Source: JAZDJJ01 sp043804035
GTDB taxonomy: Bacteria > Bacteroidota > Bacteroidia > Palsa-948
Direction: 5' to 3'
DNA length: 5,647 bases
NCBI GenBank assembly: GCA_043804035.1
Contig: JAZDJJ010000040.1
Coordinates: forward strand, 1 to 5,647
Positions 1 to 5,634 of this stretch are shown here, piece by piece (the stretch's first letter is position 1; the number at the start of each line of letters is the position of its first letter). The notes beneath the pieces were generated by a model, which had not been told where the DNA came from, made no database searches, and saw only the letters and a program-made list of their open reading frames with translations. Both the position numbers and the translations under genes were made by a program.

Positions 1-124
1 AGTATGGCACAGCAAACAACAACTTGTTGATCAATTAACGGAATACATCAAGACATATAACGAAACAAGAATGAACCCGTTTAAATGGACTTATAATGGC
101 AAAAAGCAAAAGTAAATGAACTTA
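1..124 (+). mobile_element. Right end of an IS630-family insertion sequence
   Basis: The transposase stops at 115, and the neighbouring minus-strand repeat-protein gene loses its family-like sequence at about 125. IS630 elements insert at TA and duplicate it; a TA sits at 123-124. I infer that the element ends at about 122, with the terminal inverted repeat overlapping the last transposase codons. The outermost bases, read inward on the minus strand, would be AGTTCATTTACTTTTGC. The left end is outside the window, so the inverted repeat cannot be matched. The boundary is an inference. Confidence 0.55.
2..115 (+). CDS. IS630-family transposase, C-terminal end (partial)
   Basis: The frame opening at base 2 runs 37 codons to a TAA at 113-115 and is cut by the window edge on its 5' side. 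The tail contains the pattern Y-I-K-x-Y-N-E-T-x-x-x-P-F-K-W-T-Y-N-G-K. This is the usual C-terminal end of IS630/Tc1-like DDE transposases, which end in a 'YN..R..PFKWTY.GK' block just after the last catalytic acidic residue. The catalytic D, D and E residues lie outside the window, so activity cannot be judged. The enzyme would cut and join its own element ends at TA targets. The call rests on this C-terminal motif alone; it is short but characteristic. Confidence 0.8.
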   Translation, partial: VWHSKQQLVDQLTEYIKTYNETRMNPFKWTYNGKKQK

Positions 125-931
125 GAAATCTTTACACTAGAACCATATTCCATTTTTGTTCCTCCGTAACTTTTGTTCCATAACAAATCACCACTTTGAT
201 TAATTTTCATTAAAGAAAAATTACTACCATAACTAACAGGAGCAGTAGACCCATCACTAAAAATAATATAATTATTATCACTAGTTATCTGAACAGAAAT
301 ACCTTGAAGATCACAATTAATACAATCATATCTATGATAATTTTTTGACCATTGAAGATTACCAAGTGAATCAGTTTTAACTACATACATGTCAATCATT
401 GTGCCAAAACTTTCTGTACTACCAACAATAATATATCCTCCATCTAGTGTTTGTTTTGCATCACTGCCTCCTTCATATCTATTTCCTTGTACATTTGCTG
501 GGGCTCCATAAGTTTTTACCCATTTTAAATTACCATTTATGTCCATTTTAATTAATGTCATCTTGCTTTGTGGACCACCTTGACCACAAGTACCAGCAAA
601 AATAAAGCCACTGTCAGGAGTTTGTTCAATGGAAGAAAAAGAAAAAGGACTATTTGGATAAGTCTTTCTAAAAAGAAAATTTCCATTTTGATCAATTTTC
701 ATAAAACTTCCCGTGTAATCAATTATAGCCAAATTATTATCAAAAGTTTTAACAACACGGCCAAGCATGCCCTCCCCATAAGTTTTTTGAAAAGTATTTT
801 GTCCTTTTATTTGAAAACCCAATCCTCCAATTCCTAAAAAAACTAAAAGGACTCCCCGAAGGACTACCCTTCGGGAATCCCTTAAGCAAGGTCTTGCCTT
901 GCAGATAAAAGAAGTTAAGTAATTTTTTCAT
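125..931 (-). pseudogene. Secreted ~57-residue repeat protein, broken at both ends
   Basis: Frame 822 to about 125 encodes tandem repeats of the Bacteroidota type 'W-x-K-x-Y-G ... T-x-D-G-G-Y-I-I-x-G ... K-x-D-x-x-G-N-L-x-W'. The aromatic anchors of successive units fall at residues 51 (Phe), 101, 158 and 215 (Trp), a spacing of 50, 57 and 57, which suggests beta-propeller-like blades. Proteins of this kind are normally exported and often carry a C-terminal sorting domain. No ATG opens this frame; only a TTG at 822 is available. The true start is probably the ATG at 931, which begins MKKLLNFFYL in another frame. The two frames are separated by a hairpin insertion (844-911). Removing 61 bases there would give MKKLLNFFLVFLGIGGLGF continuing into QIKGQ|NTFQKTYG, a convincing signal peptide. 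The 3' end runs into the IS630 element, so the last codons (91-124) encode transposon sequence read backwards. I judge it a non-functional remnant; the substrate and role are unknown. Confidence 0.7.
844..911. repeat. Twin-hairpin insertion flanked by TAAAAG direct repeats
   Basis: Two adjacent stem-loops lie here. The first (847-883) has 16-base arms with one mismatch and two G-T wobbles around a 5-base loop; its arms are built on CCCCGAAGG/CCTTCGGG. The second (886-902) has perfect 6-base arms, GCAAGG/CCTTGC, around a 5-base loop. Identical hexamers TAAAAG flank the unit at 844-849 and 906-911 and may be a target duplication. The block is clearly richer in G+C than its surroundings and splits the signal-peptide region of the repeat-protein gene. 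It resembles a REP/MITE-type small non-autonomous element. Whether other copies exist cannot be seen in this window. Confidence 0.6.
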
Positions 932-982
932 AATATTAAATTTTTAAAGAGTTTGGTAATTGATATTTTTCAGGTTGTAATT

Positions 983-1318
983 TTATAATGTTTCAGCAAT
1001 TATTTTTAATAATCTGCTGAGTTCGTTTTCTGAGATATTTTCTTTGTCGGTTTTATCATAAATCGCCATTAGAAATATTTTAAATTTAACTAATTTCAAA
1101 CAAGTAATAATTCTTGCCCCACCGCTTTTTCCTTTTTGTTTGGAAGTAATTGCAATTCTGATTTTATAACAATCTTTCCCCAGAGGTGTGCCTTGTATTG
1201 GATTTTTCATTAGTTCGTCAATAAAAATAGCAAAATCACCTTTTAGAGATGGGAATTTTTTTGAAAGTCGTTTAAGTTCTCTTTCAAAAGGAGGTAATGC
1301 AATAATACTATAACTCAT
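983..1318 (-). CDS. RelE/ParE-family toxin of a type II toxin-antitoxin pair
   Basis: The 111-residue product has the usual length and layout of RelE/ParE-superfamily toxins. Two N-terminal helices carry F-E-R-E-L-K-R-L-S-K-K-F-P-S-L (residues 11-25) and a D-E-L-M-K-N-P turn (34-40). Then come G-T-P-L-G-K (43-48) and K-I-R-I (52-55), a basic S-G-G-A-R-I-I strand (65-71), and a final I-Y-D-K-x-x-K-E-N-I-S block (86-96) followed by a helix. This pattern is typical of a Bacteroidota subgroup annotated as RelE/ParE toxins. Members of the superfamily are either ribosome-dependent mRNA endonucleases or gyrase poisons, and the sequence does not settle which applies. The ATG at 1318 lies inside the upstream antitoxin gene (11-base overlap), indicating translational coupling and an operon in antitoxin-toxin order. 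Confidence 0.85.
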   Translation of the reverse strand: MSYSIIALPPFERELKRLSKKFPSLKGDFAIFIDELMKNPIQGTPLGKDCYKIRIAITSKQKGKSGGARIITCLKLVKFKIFLMAIYDKTDKENISENELSRLLKIIAETL

Positions 1319-1526
1319 TTAATAATTGTTGAGCTGTTTTAAAATTCTTTTTTCCCTGTTCCGCAAGTTTCAAATATTTAATTGACTCTTCAAAGTCATT
1401 AATAAACATCAGTTGATTTGCGGATAATTTTACCTCTTTAATATCTTCAATAAAATCTAATTGTTTCATTAATTGAAGAAAGAACAATCTTTTTTTATTG
1501 TCGTTTAATGTAAGTAAATAATTCAT
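1308..1526 (-). CDS. Antitoxin partner of the RelE/ParE toxin
   Basis: This 72-residue protein is encoded directly upstream of the toxin and overlaps it by 11 bases, the classic arrangement for a type II antitoxin. The N-terminal part (M-N-Y-L-L-T-L-N-D-N-K-K-R-L-F-F-L-Q-L-M) looks like a short dimerisation segment. The C-terminal half is a long amphipathic helix ending G-K-K-N-F-K-T-A-Q-Q-L-L-N-E-L. That ending recurs in small Bacteroidota antitoxins paired with this kind of toxin and should wrap and neutralise it. No helix-turn-helix is evident, so autoregulation is uncertain. The start is the ATG at 1526; there is no obvious Shine-Dalgarno sequence, as is normal for this phylum. The identification rests mainly on position, size and C-terminal helix. 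Confidence 0.75.
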   Translation of the reverse strand: MNYLLTLNDNKKRLFFLQLMKQLDFIEDIKEVKLSANQLMFINDFEESIKYLKLAEQGKKNFKTAQQLLNEL

Positions 1527-1570
1527 AAAAAAGGTTTAAATTAGGACTTACGCAGAGTTTTTTTATTCTG

Positions 1571-1664
1571 CCACAAAGGCACCGAGGCACAAAGATTCAC
1601 AAAGAAATTCTGTTGAATTATTCTCTTGCAAAGAAAAAACTTGGTGTCTTTGTGTCTTCGTATG
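1571..1664. repeat. Imperfect inverted repeat (CACAAAG-type intergenic repeat)
   Basis: The left arm (1572-1594) is rich in CACAAAGGCAC-like words. Its counterpart (1641-1664), read on the other strand, carries ACACAAAGACACCAAG. About 16 of 23 positions pair, and most mismatches are transitions that could still pair as G-U in RNA. The loop is about 46 bases and AT-rich. Degenerate CACAAAGGCACNNAGGCACAAAG repeats are common between genes in environmental bacteria. A minus-strand open frame across it (1756-1541) contains the familiar spurious peptide NFFVNLCASVPLWQ. The repeat lies between the likely antitoxin promoter and its start codon, so it may be transcribed as a leader hairpin. Confidence 0.6.
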
Positions 1665-1812
1665 TTTGCAAAAGTAAATAAAATTACATTTGAAAAGCTT
1701 CGTGGCATAAATTTTAGTTTATATACCAAAGGTAAACAAGATTTAGAAATTAACAATGGTATGTTGAAAAAAAATCAGTAACCATGTTTTTCAAGGATGT
1801 TTTGTTATAACT
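1665..1812. other. Non-coding spacer with one small hairpin
   Basis: I find no convincing gene here. The only structure is a perfect 8-base inverted repeat, TTGAAAAA (1764-1771) and TTTTTCAA (1787-1794), around a 15-base loop. It has no T-run positioned as a clear terminator and may be fortuitous. Confidence 0.4.
1669..1676 (-). promoter_or_regulatory. Candidate -7 box for the toxin-antitoxin operon
   Basis: The minus strand reads TACTTTTGCA here, matching the Bacteroidota sigma-A -7 consensus TAnnTTTG. It lies about 143 bases upstream of the antitoxin start. No good TTTG -33 box is visible at the right spacing (only TTTTC), and a second TAnnTTTG (TATGTTTG, 1661-1668) faces the opposite way. 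Chance occurrence in AT-rich DNA is possible. Confidence 0.35.
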
Positions 1813-1902
1813 TTCTTCTATACTTCGGTAAGATCAGTATACCATAAATCCTTTTTGATTTTGAACCCGTTTATATGTCATTGAAAATTTTATGTACGTT
1901 TG
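1813..1902 (+). repeat. Copy 1 of a ~90-bp promoter-bearing repeat
   Basis: This segment matches the reverse complement of 5505-5595. The outer 60 bases (1813-1872 against 5536-5595) agree at 55 positions. The inner part continues with three mismatches and a one-base gap as far as a shared TACGTTTG, giving roughly 82 of 91 overall. It contains a hairpin with perfect arms TATACT (1819-1824) and AGTATA (1836-1841). The similarity ends just after the -7 box, 44 bases before the Rh-channel start codon. Both copies have the same orientation relative to the gene they precede. Confidence 0.85.
1895..1902 (+). promoter_or_regulatory. -7 promoter box for the Rh-type channel gene
   Basis: TACGTTTG is an exact match to the Bacteroidota -7 consensus TAnnTTTG and lies 44 bases before the ATG at 1947, a normal leader length. 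The -33 region is imperfect: the best candidate is the GTTTA about 21 bases upstream. The same box is preserved in the second copy of the repeat (5505-5512), which supports a functional role. Confidence 0.55.
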
Positions 1903-1946
1903 TTGCTCTTCAAACTTAAATTCAACAATCAAAATCTTTATTACTT

Positions 1947-3113
1947 ATGAAAAATAATAATAAAATTATTTCAAGAATTATGTCAATAGTAATTCTCTTA
2001 TTTTGTTCTACGGTTAGTGTATTTGCTCAGGAAATAGAAAGCAGTAGCATCTCGTCTATATTGCAAGTTCAACAATATGACAGAGCAATTCATATCATGG
2101 CGATGTTATTGATTGGATTTGGGTTTCTGATGGTATTTGTCAGAAAGTATGGACGTTCTGCCTTGACTGCAACTTTTCTGTTGGTAAGTATTTCATTGCC
2201 TTTATACATATCAATTAAAGGACTTGGAATTTTTGAAACAAAGGGAGAAATTGAACAATTAATACTTGCTGAATTTGGTGCAGCAAGTTTGCTTATTGCT
2301 GCAGGGGCTATTTTGGGAAGAATAAAAATTTATCAATACTTGATACTCGGTTTATTGTTCATCCCATTTTATATGTTAAATGAACTGATAGTTGTTGATG
2401 ATTATTTTCATTTTGTAGGAAAAGTTTATGATACTGGTGGCTCTATTGTTATTCATGCTTTTGGAGCACTTTTTGGGATTGCTGCTGCAATTTCATTGAC
2501 AACAAAAAAAGATATGGAGACACCAATTGAATCGGATGCTACAACTGATAAATATTCAATTTTAGGAAGTATGGTGTTATGGGTATTCTGGCCAAGTTTT
2601 TGTGCAGCACTTGTTCCTATTGATGCAATTCCGCATACAGTTGTTAATGTGTTTATTGCATTGTGTGGTTCAACAATTGCAACCTATTTCGCTTCTATGT
2701 TGATAAGAAAAAAAGTAAGTATTGCCGACATCGCCAATGCAGCACTTGCCGGTGGTGTTGCAATTGGAGCAACATGTGATTTTGCCACTCATACCGAAGC
2801 ATTGATTATTGGTGTTATTGCCGGAATTATTTCAACGACAGGATTTGCAATACTTCAAAATAAACAACAAAAATTTCATAAGATTATAGATACTTGTGGC
2901 GTATCAAATCTTCATGGTATCCCCGGTGTATTTGGTGGTCTCTCTGCTATCGTAGTTATTGATGGCATTGATATTGGTACCCAGTTGAAAGGAATTATTA
3001 TTACAATAGTTATAGCAATTGTTGCGGGTTTATTATGTGGTAAAATAATTTCGCTATTTGGAAAAACAAAAGAAATTTATAACGATTGTGCTGAATTTAA
3101 TGATGCAGAATAG
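1947..3113 (+). CDS. Rh-type ammonium/ammonia channel (Amt/Rh family)
   Basis: The 388-residue inner-membrane protein conducts ammonia/ammonium or possibly CO2. Residues 1-28 form a signal peptide ending FAQ|E, with about 11 hydrophobic helices after it. Amt/Rh landmarks are present: the pore Asp in Y-D-T-G-G-S (Asp162), the first pore His in I-V-I-H-A-F-G-A (His170), and the second in D-T-C-G-V-S-N-L-H-G-I-P-G (His323). The blocks L-W-V-F-W-P-S-F (211-218), H-T-V-V-N (230-234), D-I-A-N-A-A-L-A-G-G-V-A-I-G (261-274) and C-G-V-S-N-L-H-G-I-P-G match the Rh branch (Nitrosomonas Rh50, animal Rh glycoproteins) better than classical AmtB. No glnB/glnK gene adjoins it, which fits the Rh branch, which is not usually PII-gated. 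It is a single plus-strand gene preceded by the ~90-bp repeat with its TACGTTTG box. The start at 1947 is favoured because it gives a complete signal peptide. Rh substrate choice cannot be read from the sequence. Confidence 0.88.
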   Translation: MKNNNKIISRIMSIVILLFCSTVSVFAQEIESSSISSILQVQQYDRAIHIMAMLLIGFGFLMVFVRKYGRSALTATFLLVSISLPLYISIKGLGIFETKGEIEQLILAEFGAASLLIAAGAILGRIKIYQYLILGLLFIPFYMLNELIVVDDYFHFVGKVYDTGGSIVIHAFGALFGIAAAISLTTKKDMETPIESDATTDKYSILGSMVLWVFWPSFCAALVPIDAIPHTVVNVFIALCGSTIATYFASMLIRKKVSIADIANAALAGGVAIGATCDFATHTEALIIGVIAGIISTTGFAILQNKQQKFHKIIDTCGVSNLHGIPGVFGGLSAIVVIDGIDIGTQLKGIIITIVIAIVAGLLCGKIISLFGKTKEIYNDCAEFNDAE

Positions 3114-3150
3114 AAAATAAGGTACTGATGTTACGCCGACATTTTTTCAA

Positions 3151-3169
3151 AACAAGAGAGTGCCTTGTT
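3151..3169. terminator. Weak hairpin between convergent genes
   Basis: Perfect 6-base arms AACAAG (3151-3156) and CTTGTT (3164-3169) surround a 7-base loop in the 127-base gap between the two convergent genes. Read on the minus strand the hairpin is followed by TTTTGAAAAAA, a poor U-tract, so it could at most end the transporter transcript. CTTGTTC (3164-3170) can alternatively pair with GAACAAG (3204-3210). Confidence 0.25.
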
Positions 3170-3240
3170 CATAACTCATAAGGTTCTTGCAAAATATATT
3201 CCGGAACAAGCAGTCCTTTCACTAAATAGAGCCAACATTT

Positions 3241-4503
3241 TTAATTTTTCAACTTAGTATATTTCAAAACCATTGGCACTATCCACACCAAAACAAAAGT
3301 TCCGCAAATAAAATAGGAATAAATCACATGATTTGACTGTATGAAAAAAGGAACAGAAAATAATCCTATCAATAGCGTACGAAAAAATATGTTTATCATA
3401 TTAAACATGCTGGATGTTCTACCGATTAAATGATTCGGAATATGATGGAAGAGATAAGTGATTCGTAAAATTCTTGTTCCTGCATTGGTAACACCTATCA
3501 GAAGAGAAAACAAATAAAACATCAATATACTTCTGGAAAAAGAACAGATATAGCAACCTGCAACAGTAATGAACATCATCAGAATAATCATTTGTAGTGA
3601 ATGTATATTTTTGAAAATGCGAGTTATGACAAAGCCGGAAAATAATGCACCAAGTGCATAATACATTGATGCCGATGCATATACACTGGCATCTTCTTTC
3701 AGATGCTGGTCAATGTATAGAGGTGCCAATTGATTTGCTTCTACAAGTATGACAACAAAAATGGCATACGAAGCATTTCCAAAAAGAAATACTAACGGAT
3801 GCTCCTTAAAAAAACGAAATCCTGTTACAGTGCGTTCCCATATTGTGCCTGTATCAATAATTTTTTCCAAAGCAGGTTTGTATCTGATGAATAAAATAAG
3901 AACGACAGCAATGAAATAAGTAGCCGCATTCATCGCAAATATTTCGTGCAGTTCCCATTTTTGAATATCGGCAGAGAGATGTACTACAAATCCAAAAATA
4001 TTTACTATTTGATTTTTTGTTCCTGAAAGAAGCACCGCTGCCAATGCACCCGAAATCATGGTGGTTGCCTGCAACTGAATTTCCAACGACGAATTCATCT
4101 TTGCATATTTTTCTTTTTCCGTTATTTCCTGTCCGAATGCATAAAGTGAAGGATAATGAATATTGAAAATAAAAATAGTAGAAGCAAATACAAGCATAAC
4201 ACTCCATGTTGGCACCTTGCCAAAGTACCAACCAATTCCTGCCACAGAACCGAGAACGATTCCACCAAGAATATTTACGGAAAGAAAAATTTTTTTGCGG
4301 GAATACTTGTCAATCAACGTGCCTGCATACAAACTCCAGAATAAAGTTATGAATGTAACTGCCGCGTACATTATTCCGAAAGCGGAACTTTTATTCAGCA
4401 CACTTATAAAATACCAGGGAATAGCAATTATACTGATACCTTGCGCAAATCCTGAAATTGCATTAGCAGTAAGAAGAAGGGCAAATGCTTTTTTGTTTTT
4501 CAT
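3241..4503 (-). CDS. Major facilitator superfamily transporter (EntS-like, MFS_3 type)
   Basis: The 420-residue inner-membrane protein has twelve likely helices, a typical length for a drug/proton- or siderophore-export-type MFS protein. The family signature, motif A, lies between helices 2 and 3 as G-T-L-I-D-K-Y-S-R-K-K (61-71). A short soluble insertion (about 163-187) separates helices 5 and 6. The two halves are joined by a cytoplasmic loop (about 208-235), followed by helices 7-12. The C-terminal half contains H-L-I-G-R-T-S-S-M-F-N (358-368), resembling the R-G-R-V-x-x-x-F-N segment of EntS-like exporters. The substrate cannot be deduced. The gene is monocistronic and convergent with the Rh-channel gene. 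The ATG at 4503 has no evident ribosome-binding site. A perfect palindrome ~90 bases upstream may be its control site. A specific substrate name would be over-annotation. Confidence 0.85.
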   Translation of the reverse strand: MKNKKAFALLLTANAISGFAQGISIIAIPWYFISVLNKSSAFGIMYAAVTFITLFWSLYAGTLIDKYSRKKIFLSVNILGGIVLGSVAGIGWYFGKVPTWSVMLVFASTIFIFNIHYPSLYAFGQEITEKEKYAKMNSSLEIQLQATTMISGALAAVLLSGTKNQIVNIFGFVVHLSADIQKWELHEIFAMNAATYFIAVVLILFIRYKPALEKIIDTGTIWERTVTGFRFFKEHPLVFLFGNASYAIFVVILVEANQLAPLYIDQHLKEDASVYASASMYYALGALFSGFVITRIFKNIHSLQMIILMMFITVAGCYICSFSRSILMFYLFSLLIGVTNAGTRILRITYLFHHIPNHLIGRTSSMFNMINIFFRTLLIGLFSVPFFIQSNHVIYSYFICGTFVLVWIVPMVLKYTKLKN

Positions 4504-4593
4504 TTACACACGGCTGAGTAGTTACAATAAATTGTCTAAAAATTATTGCTGTAAGTTTTCAATAGATAGTGTTTGCAATTAAACTTGTCTTTA

Positions 4594-4609
4594 ATCTGCA
4601 ATTGCAGAT
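4594..4609. promoter_or_regulatory. Perfect 16-bp palindrome upstream of the MFS gene
   Basis: ATCTGCAATTGCAGAT equals its own reverse complement, with its centre about 98 bases before the MFS start codon. The word TGCAATT also occurs once more nearby (4574-4580). A spacer-free dyad of this size looks like the binding site of a dimeric repressor such as a TetR- or MarR-type regulator, which often control exporters. No regulator gene is present in the window, so the role is inferred. Confidence 0.35.
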
Positions 4610-4755
4610 AATGTTTCAGCGATTGCTTTTCGGTGACGATGTTTACCCACTGCATTTTCCACAAAGCACTGCCATTAAAATTATTATTTCTCTGTCCTAC
4701 GAGACACTGTCCTGCCACTGAAAGCAAATGCTTGTTAGCGTTTCGTGCAATTGTG

Positions 4756-4923
4756 TTAAATAGTAAAATCTTTAGCGTTTACTCTAATTATTTTACCGTC
4801 TTTTGAAATGATTAATTCTCCACCCTCTTTCTGTTCTTTCGCTATTAACTTTTTTATTGCTATTTCAATACCTTTAAGAATCCTGTCTCTTAACTCTTTG
4901 GTATTTATTTTTTCTTTACTCAT
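4756..4923 (-). CDS. 55-residue partner protein of the zeta-like kinase (possible antitoxin)
   Basis: ATG at 4923 to TAA at 4756-4758 gives 55 residues: MSKEKINTKELRDRILKGIE, then a charged helix I-A-I-K-K-L-I-A-K-E-Q-K-E, then E-L-I-I-S-K-D-G-K-I-I-R-V-N-A-K-D-F. The start overlaps the kinase stop in the arrangement ATGAGTAA (8 bases), a strong sign of translational coupling and a real gene. Small proteins with a helix followed by an 'x-x-D/K-D-G-K-I/V-x-x-V/I-x-A/P-x-D/E' tail are a recurrent neighbour of COG4185 zeta-like kinases. I infer that it is the cognate antitoxin or accessory factor. The order here is kinase first, partner second, unlike classical epsilon-zeta. No DNA-binding motif is apparent. 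Confidence 0.7.
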   Translation of the reverse strand: MSKEKINTKELRDRILKGIEIAIKKLIAKEQKEGGELIISKDGKIIRVNAKDFTI

Positions 4924-5491
4924 TTTTTATAGATTTAATATTATTCCAAATACTTTCATTATGGATTCGGATACTAATTAATTCTTCACCTTCTGCTACA
5001 AATATAAATGGTGTTTGAGAGTTATCAATTACAAGCCAATAATCGCAAATAGGAATAAATATGTCAAAAAGATTTTCAAGCCCTTTTTTGTAGCGTCTCC
5101 GAATTACATCTTCTCCAATATTATGTCCACCCTGAGATACTCTATTCTTTATTCTTTCTATTGCTAAATCCGGTGTGTTCAGCCAAAAGTAGATTAGAGC
5201 GACATTATAATCATTTTCTTTTGCTTTTTTTACAGTATGTGCATAACTTTTTGCTGCTAATGTTGTTTCAAATGCAAAGTCGATTTTACGTTTAATCAAT
5301 TCGTATATCCGATGAAGCATCAGTCTGCCTGCTTCTATAGCACTTTTTTCTGGTTGAAATGGTGAAAGTCCCTTGGCTATCTCATCAGCATTTACAAATT
5401 CATGACAATTAAGCATTTCAGGTAAAATTGTATATGATGCTGTTGTTTTTCCAGCACCATTACAACCTGATATAATATATAAGGTCGGCAT
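4916..5491 (-). CDS. Zeta-toxin-like P-loop kinase (COG4185 family)
   Basis: The 191-residue cytoplasmic protein has a Walker A loop G-C-N-G-A-G-K-T-T at residues 9-17, right after the first beta strand. Next come N-A-D-E-I-A-K-G-L-S-P (34-44), whose Asp36 is placed like the catalytic Asp of zeta toxins, and F-E-T-T-L-A (74-79). The C-terminal lid block R-V-S-Q-G-G-H-N-I-G-E-D-V-I-R-R-R-Y (117-134) supplies arginines that would bind phosphate. This is the standard architecture of COG4185, often called 'zeta toxin family protein' or 'predicted ABC-type ATPase'. True zeta toxins phosphorylate UDP-N-acetylglucosamine and block peptidoglycan synthesis; the substrate of COG4185 members is not generally known. 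The gene leads a two-gene operon with the 55-residue partner (overlap 4916-4923). The start at 5491 is fixed by the Walker A spacing. A TACGTTTG box ends only 13 bases upstream, implying a very short leader. Confidence 0.85.
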   Translation of the reverse strand: MPTLYIISGCNGAGKTTASYTILPEMLNCHEFVNADEIAKGLSPFQPEKSAIEAGRLMLHRIYELIKRKIDFAFETTLAAKSYAHTVKKAKENDYNVALIYFWLNTPDLAIERIKNRVSQGGHNIGEDVIRRRYKKGLENLFDIFIPICDYWLVIDNSQTPFIFVAEGEELISIRIHNESIWNNIKSIKNE

Positions 5492-5504
5492 TATTTTTTT
5501 TTGT

Positions 5505-5512
5505 CAAACGTA
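5505..5512 (-). promoter_or_regulatory. -7 promoter box for the kinase operon
   Basis: Minus-strand TACGTTTG, an exact TAnnTTTG match, shared with the Rh-channel promoter inside the same ~90-bp repeat. Thirteen bases separate it from the ATG, so transcription from this box would give a nearly leaderless mRNA. Confidence 0.5.
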
Positions 5513-5595
5513 AATAAAATTTTCAATTACACATAAAACGGGATAAAAATCAAAAAGGATTTATGATATACTGAGCTTGCCGAAGTATAGAAGAA
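5505..5595 (-). repeat. Copy 2 of the ~90-bp promoter-bearing repeat
   Basis: Inverted relative to copy 1 (1813-1902), about 90% identical, and oriented toward the kinase gene as copy 1 is toward the Rh-channel gene. The hairpin arms TATACT (5567-5572) and AGTATA (5584-5589) are unchanged, while the 11-base loop differs at two positions from copy 1. The loop word CTGAGCTTGCCGAAGT resembles the CTGAGCTTGTCGAAGT-type intergenic repeats I associate with Bacteroidota. Similarity to copy 1 stops beyond 5595. Confidence 0.85.
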
Positions 5596-5607
5596 TATTT
5601 AAGAACA

Positions 5608-5634
5608 CTCGGATTACGCTTTGCTAAATCCGAG
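5608..5634. repeat. Hairpin repeat at the right edge
   Basis: Perfect 8-base arms CTCGGATT (5608-5615) and AATCCGAG (5627-5634) surround an 11-base loop ACGCTTTGCTA. It is more G+C-rich than its surroundings and directly follows the ~90-bp repeat. The bases after it (CGAGCGGGGTGTC) run out of the window, so its full extent is unknown. No coding frame is evident in 5596-5647. Confidence 0.5.

Noticed and set aside
568..837. Plus-strand open frame of 89 codons
   Set aside because: It is antisense to the repeat-protein remnant, whose minus-strand frame has clear repeat periodicity.
1541..1756. Minus-strand open frame of 71 codons
   Set aside because: It is translated from the CACAAAG-type intergenic repeat; the peptide NFFVNLCASVPLWQ is a typical spurious product of that repeat and the frame has no family-like features.
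3854..4582. Open frames of 62-139 codons on both strands overlapping the MFS gene
   Set aside because: They are alternate-frame shadows of the 420-residue transporter, which has a proper helix pattern and motif A.
4536..4727. Minus-strand open frame of 63 codons upstream of the MFS gene
   Set aside because: It has no recognisable domain, contains the perfect palindrome, and lies where a promoter is expected; I see no sign of coding constraint.
4680..4750. Possible integron attC-like site (CGCTAACAAGC on the minus strand)
   Set aside because: The core does not fit RYYYAAC/GTTRRRY properly, and no paired inverse core or integrase is visible.
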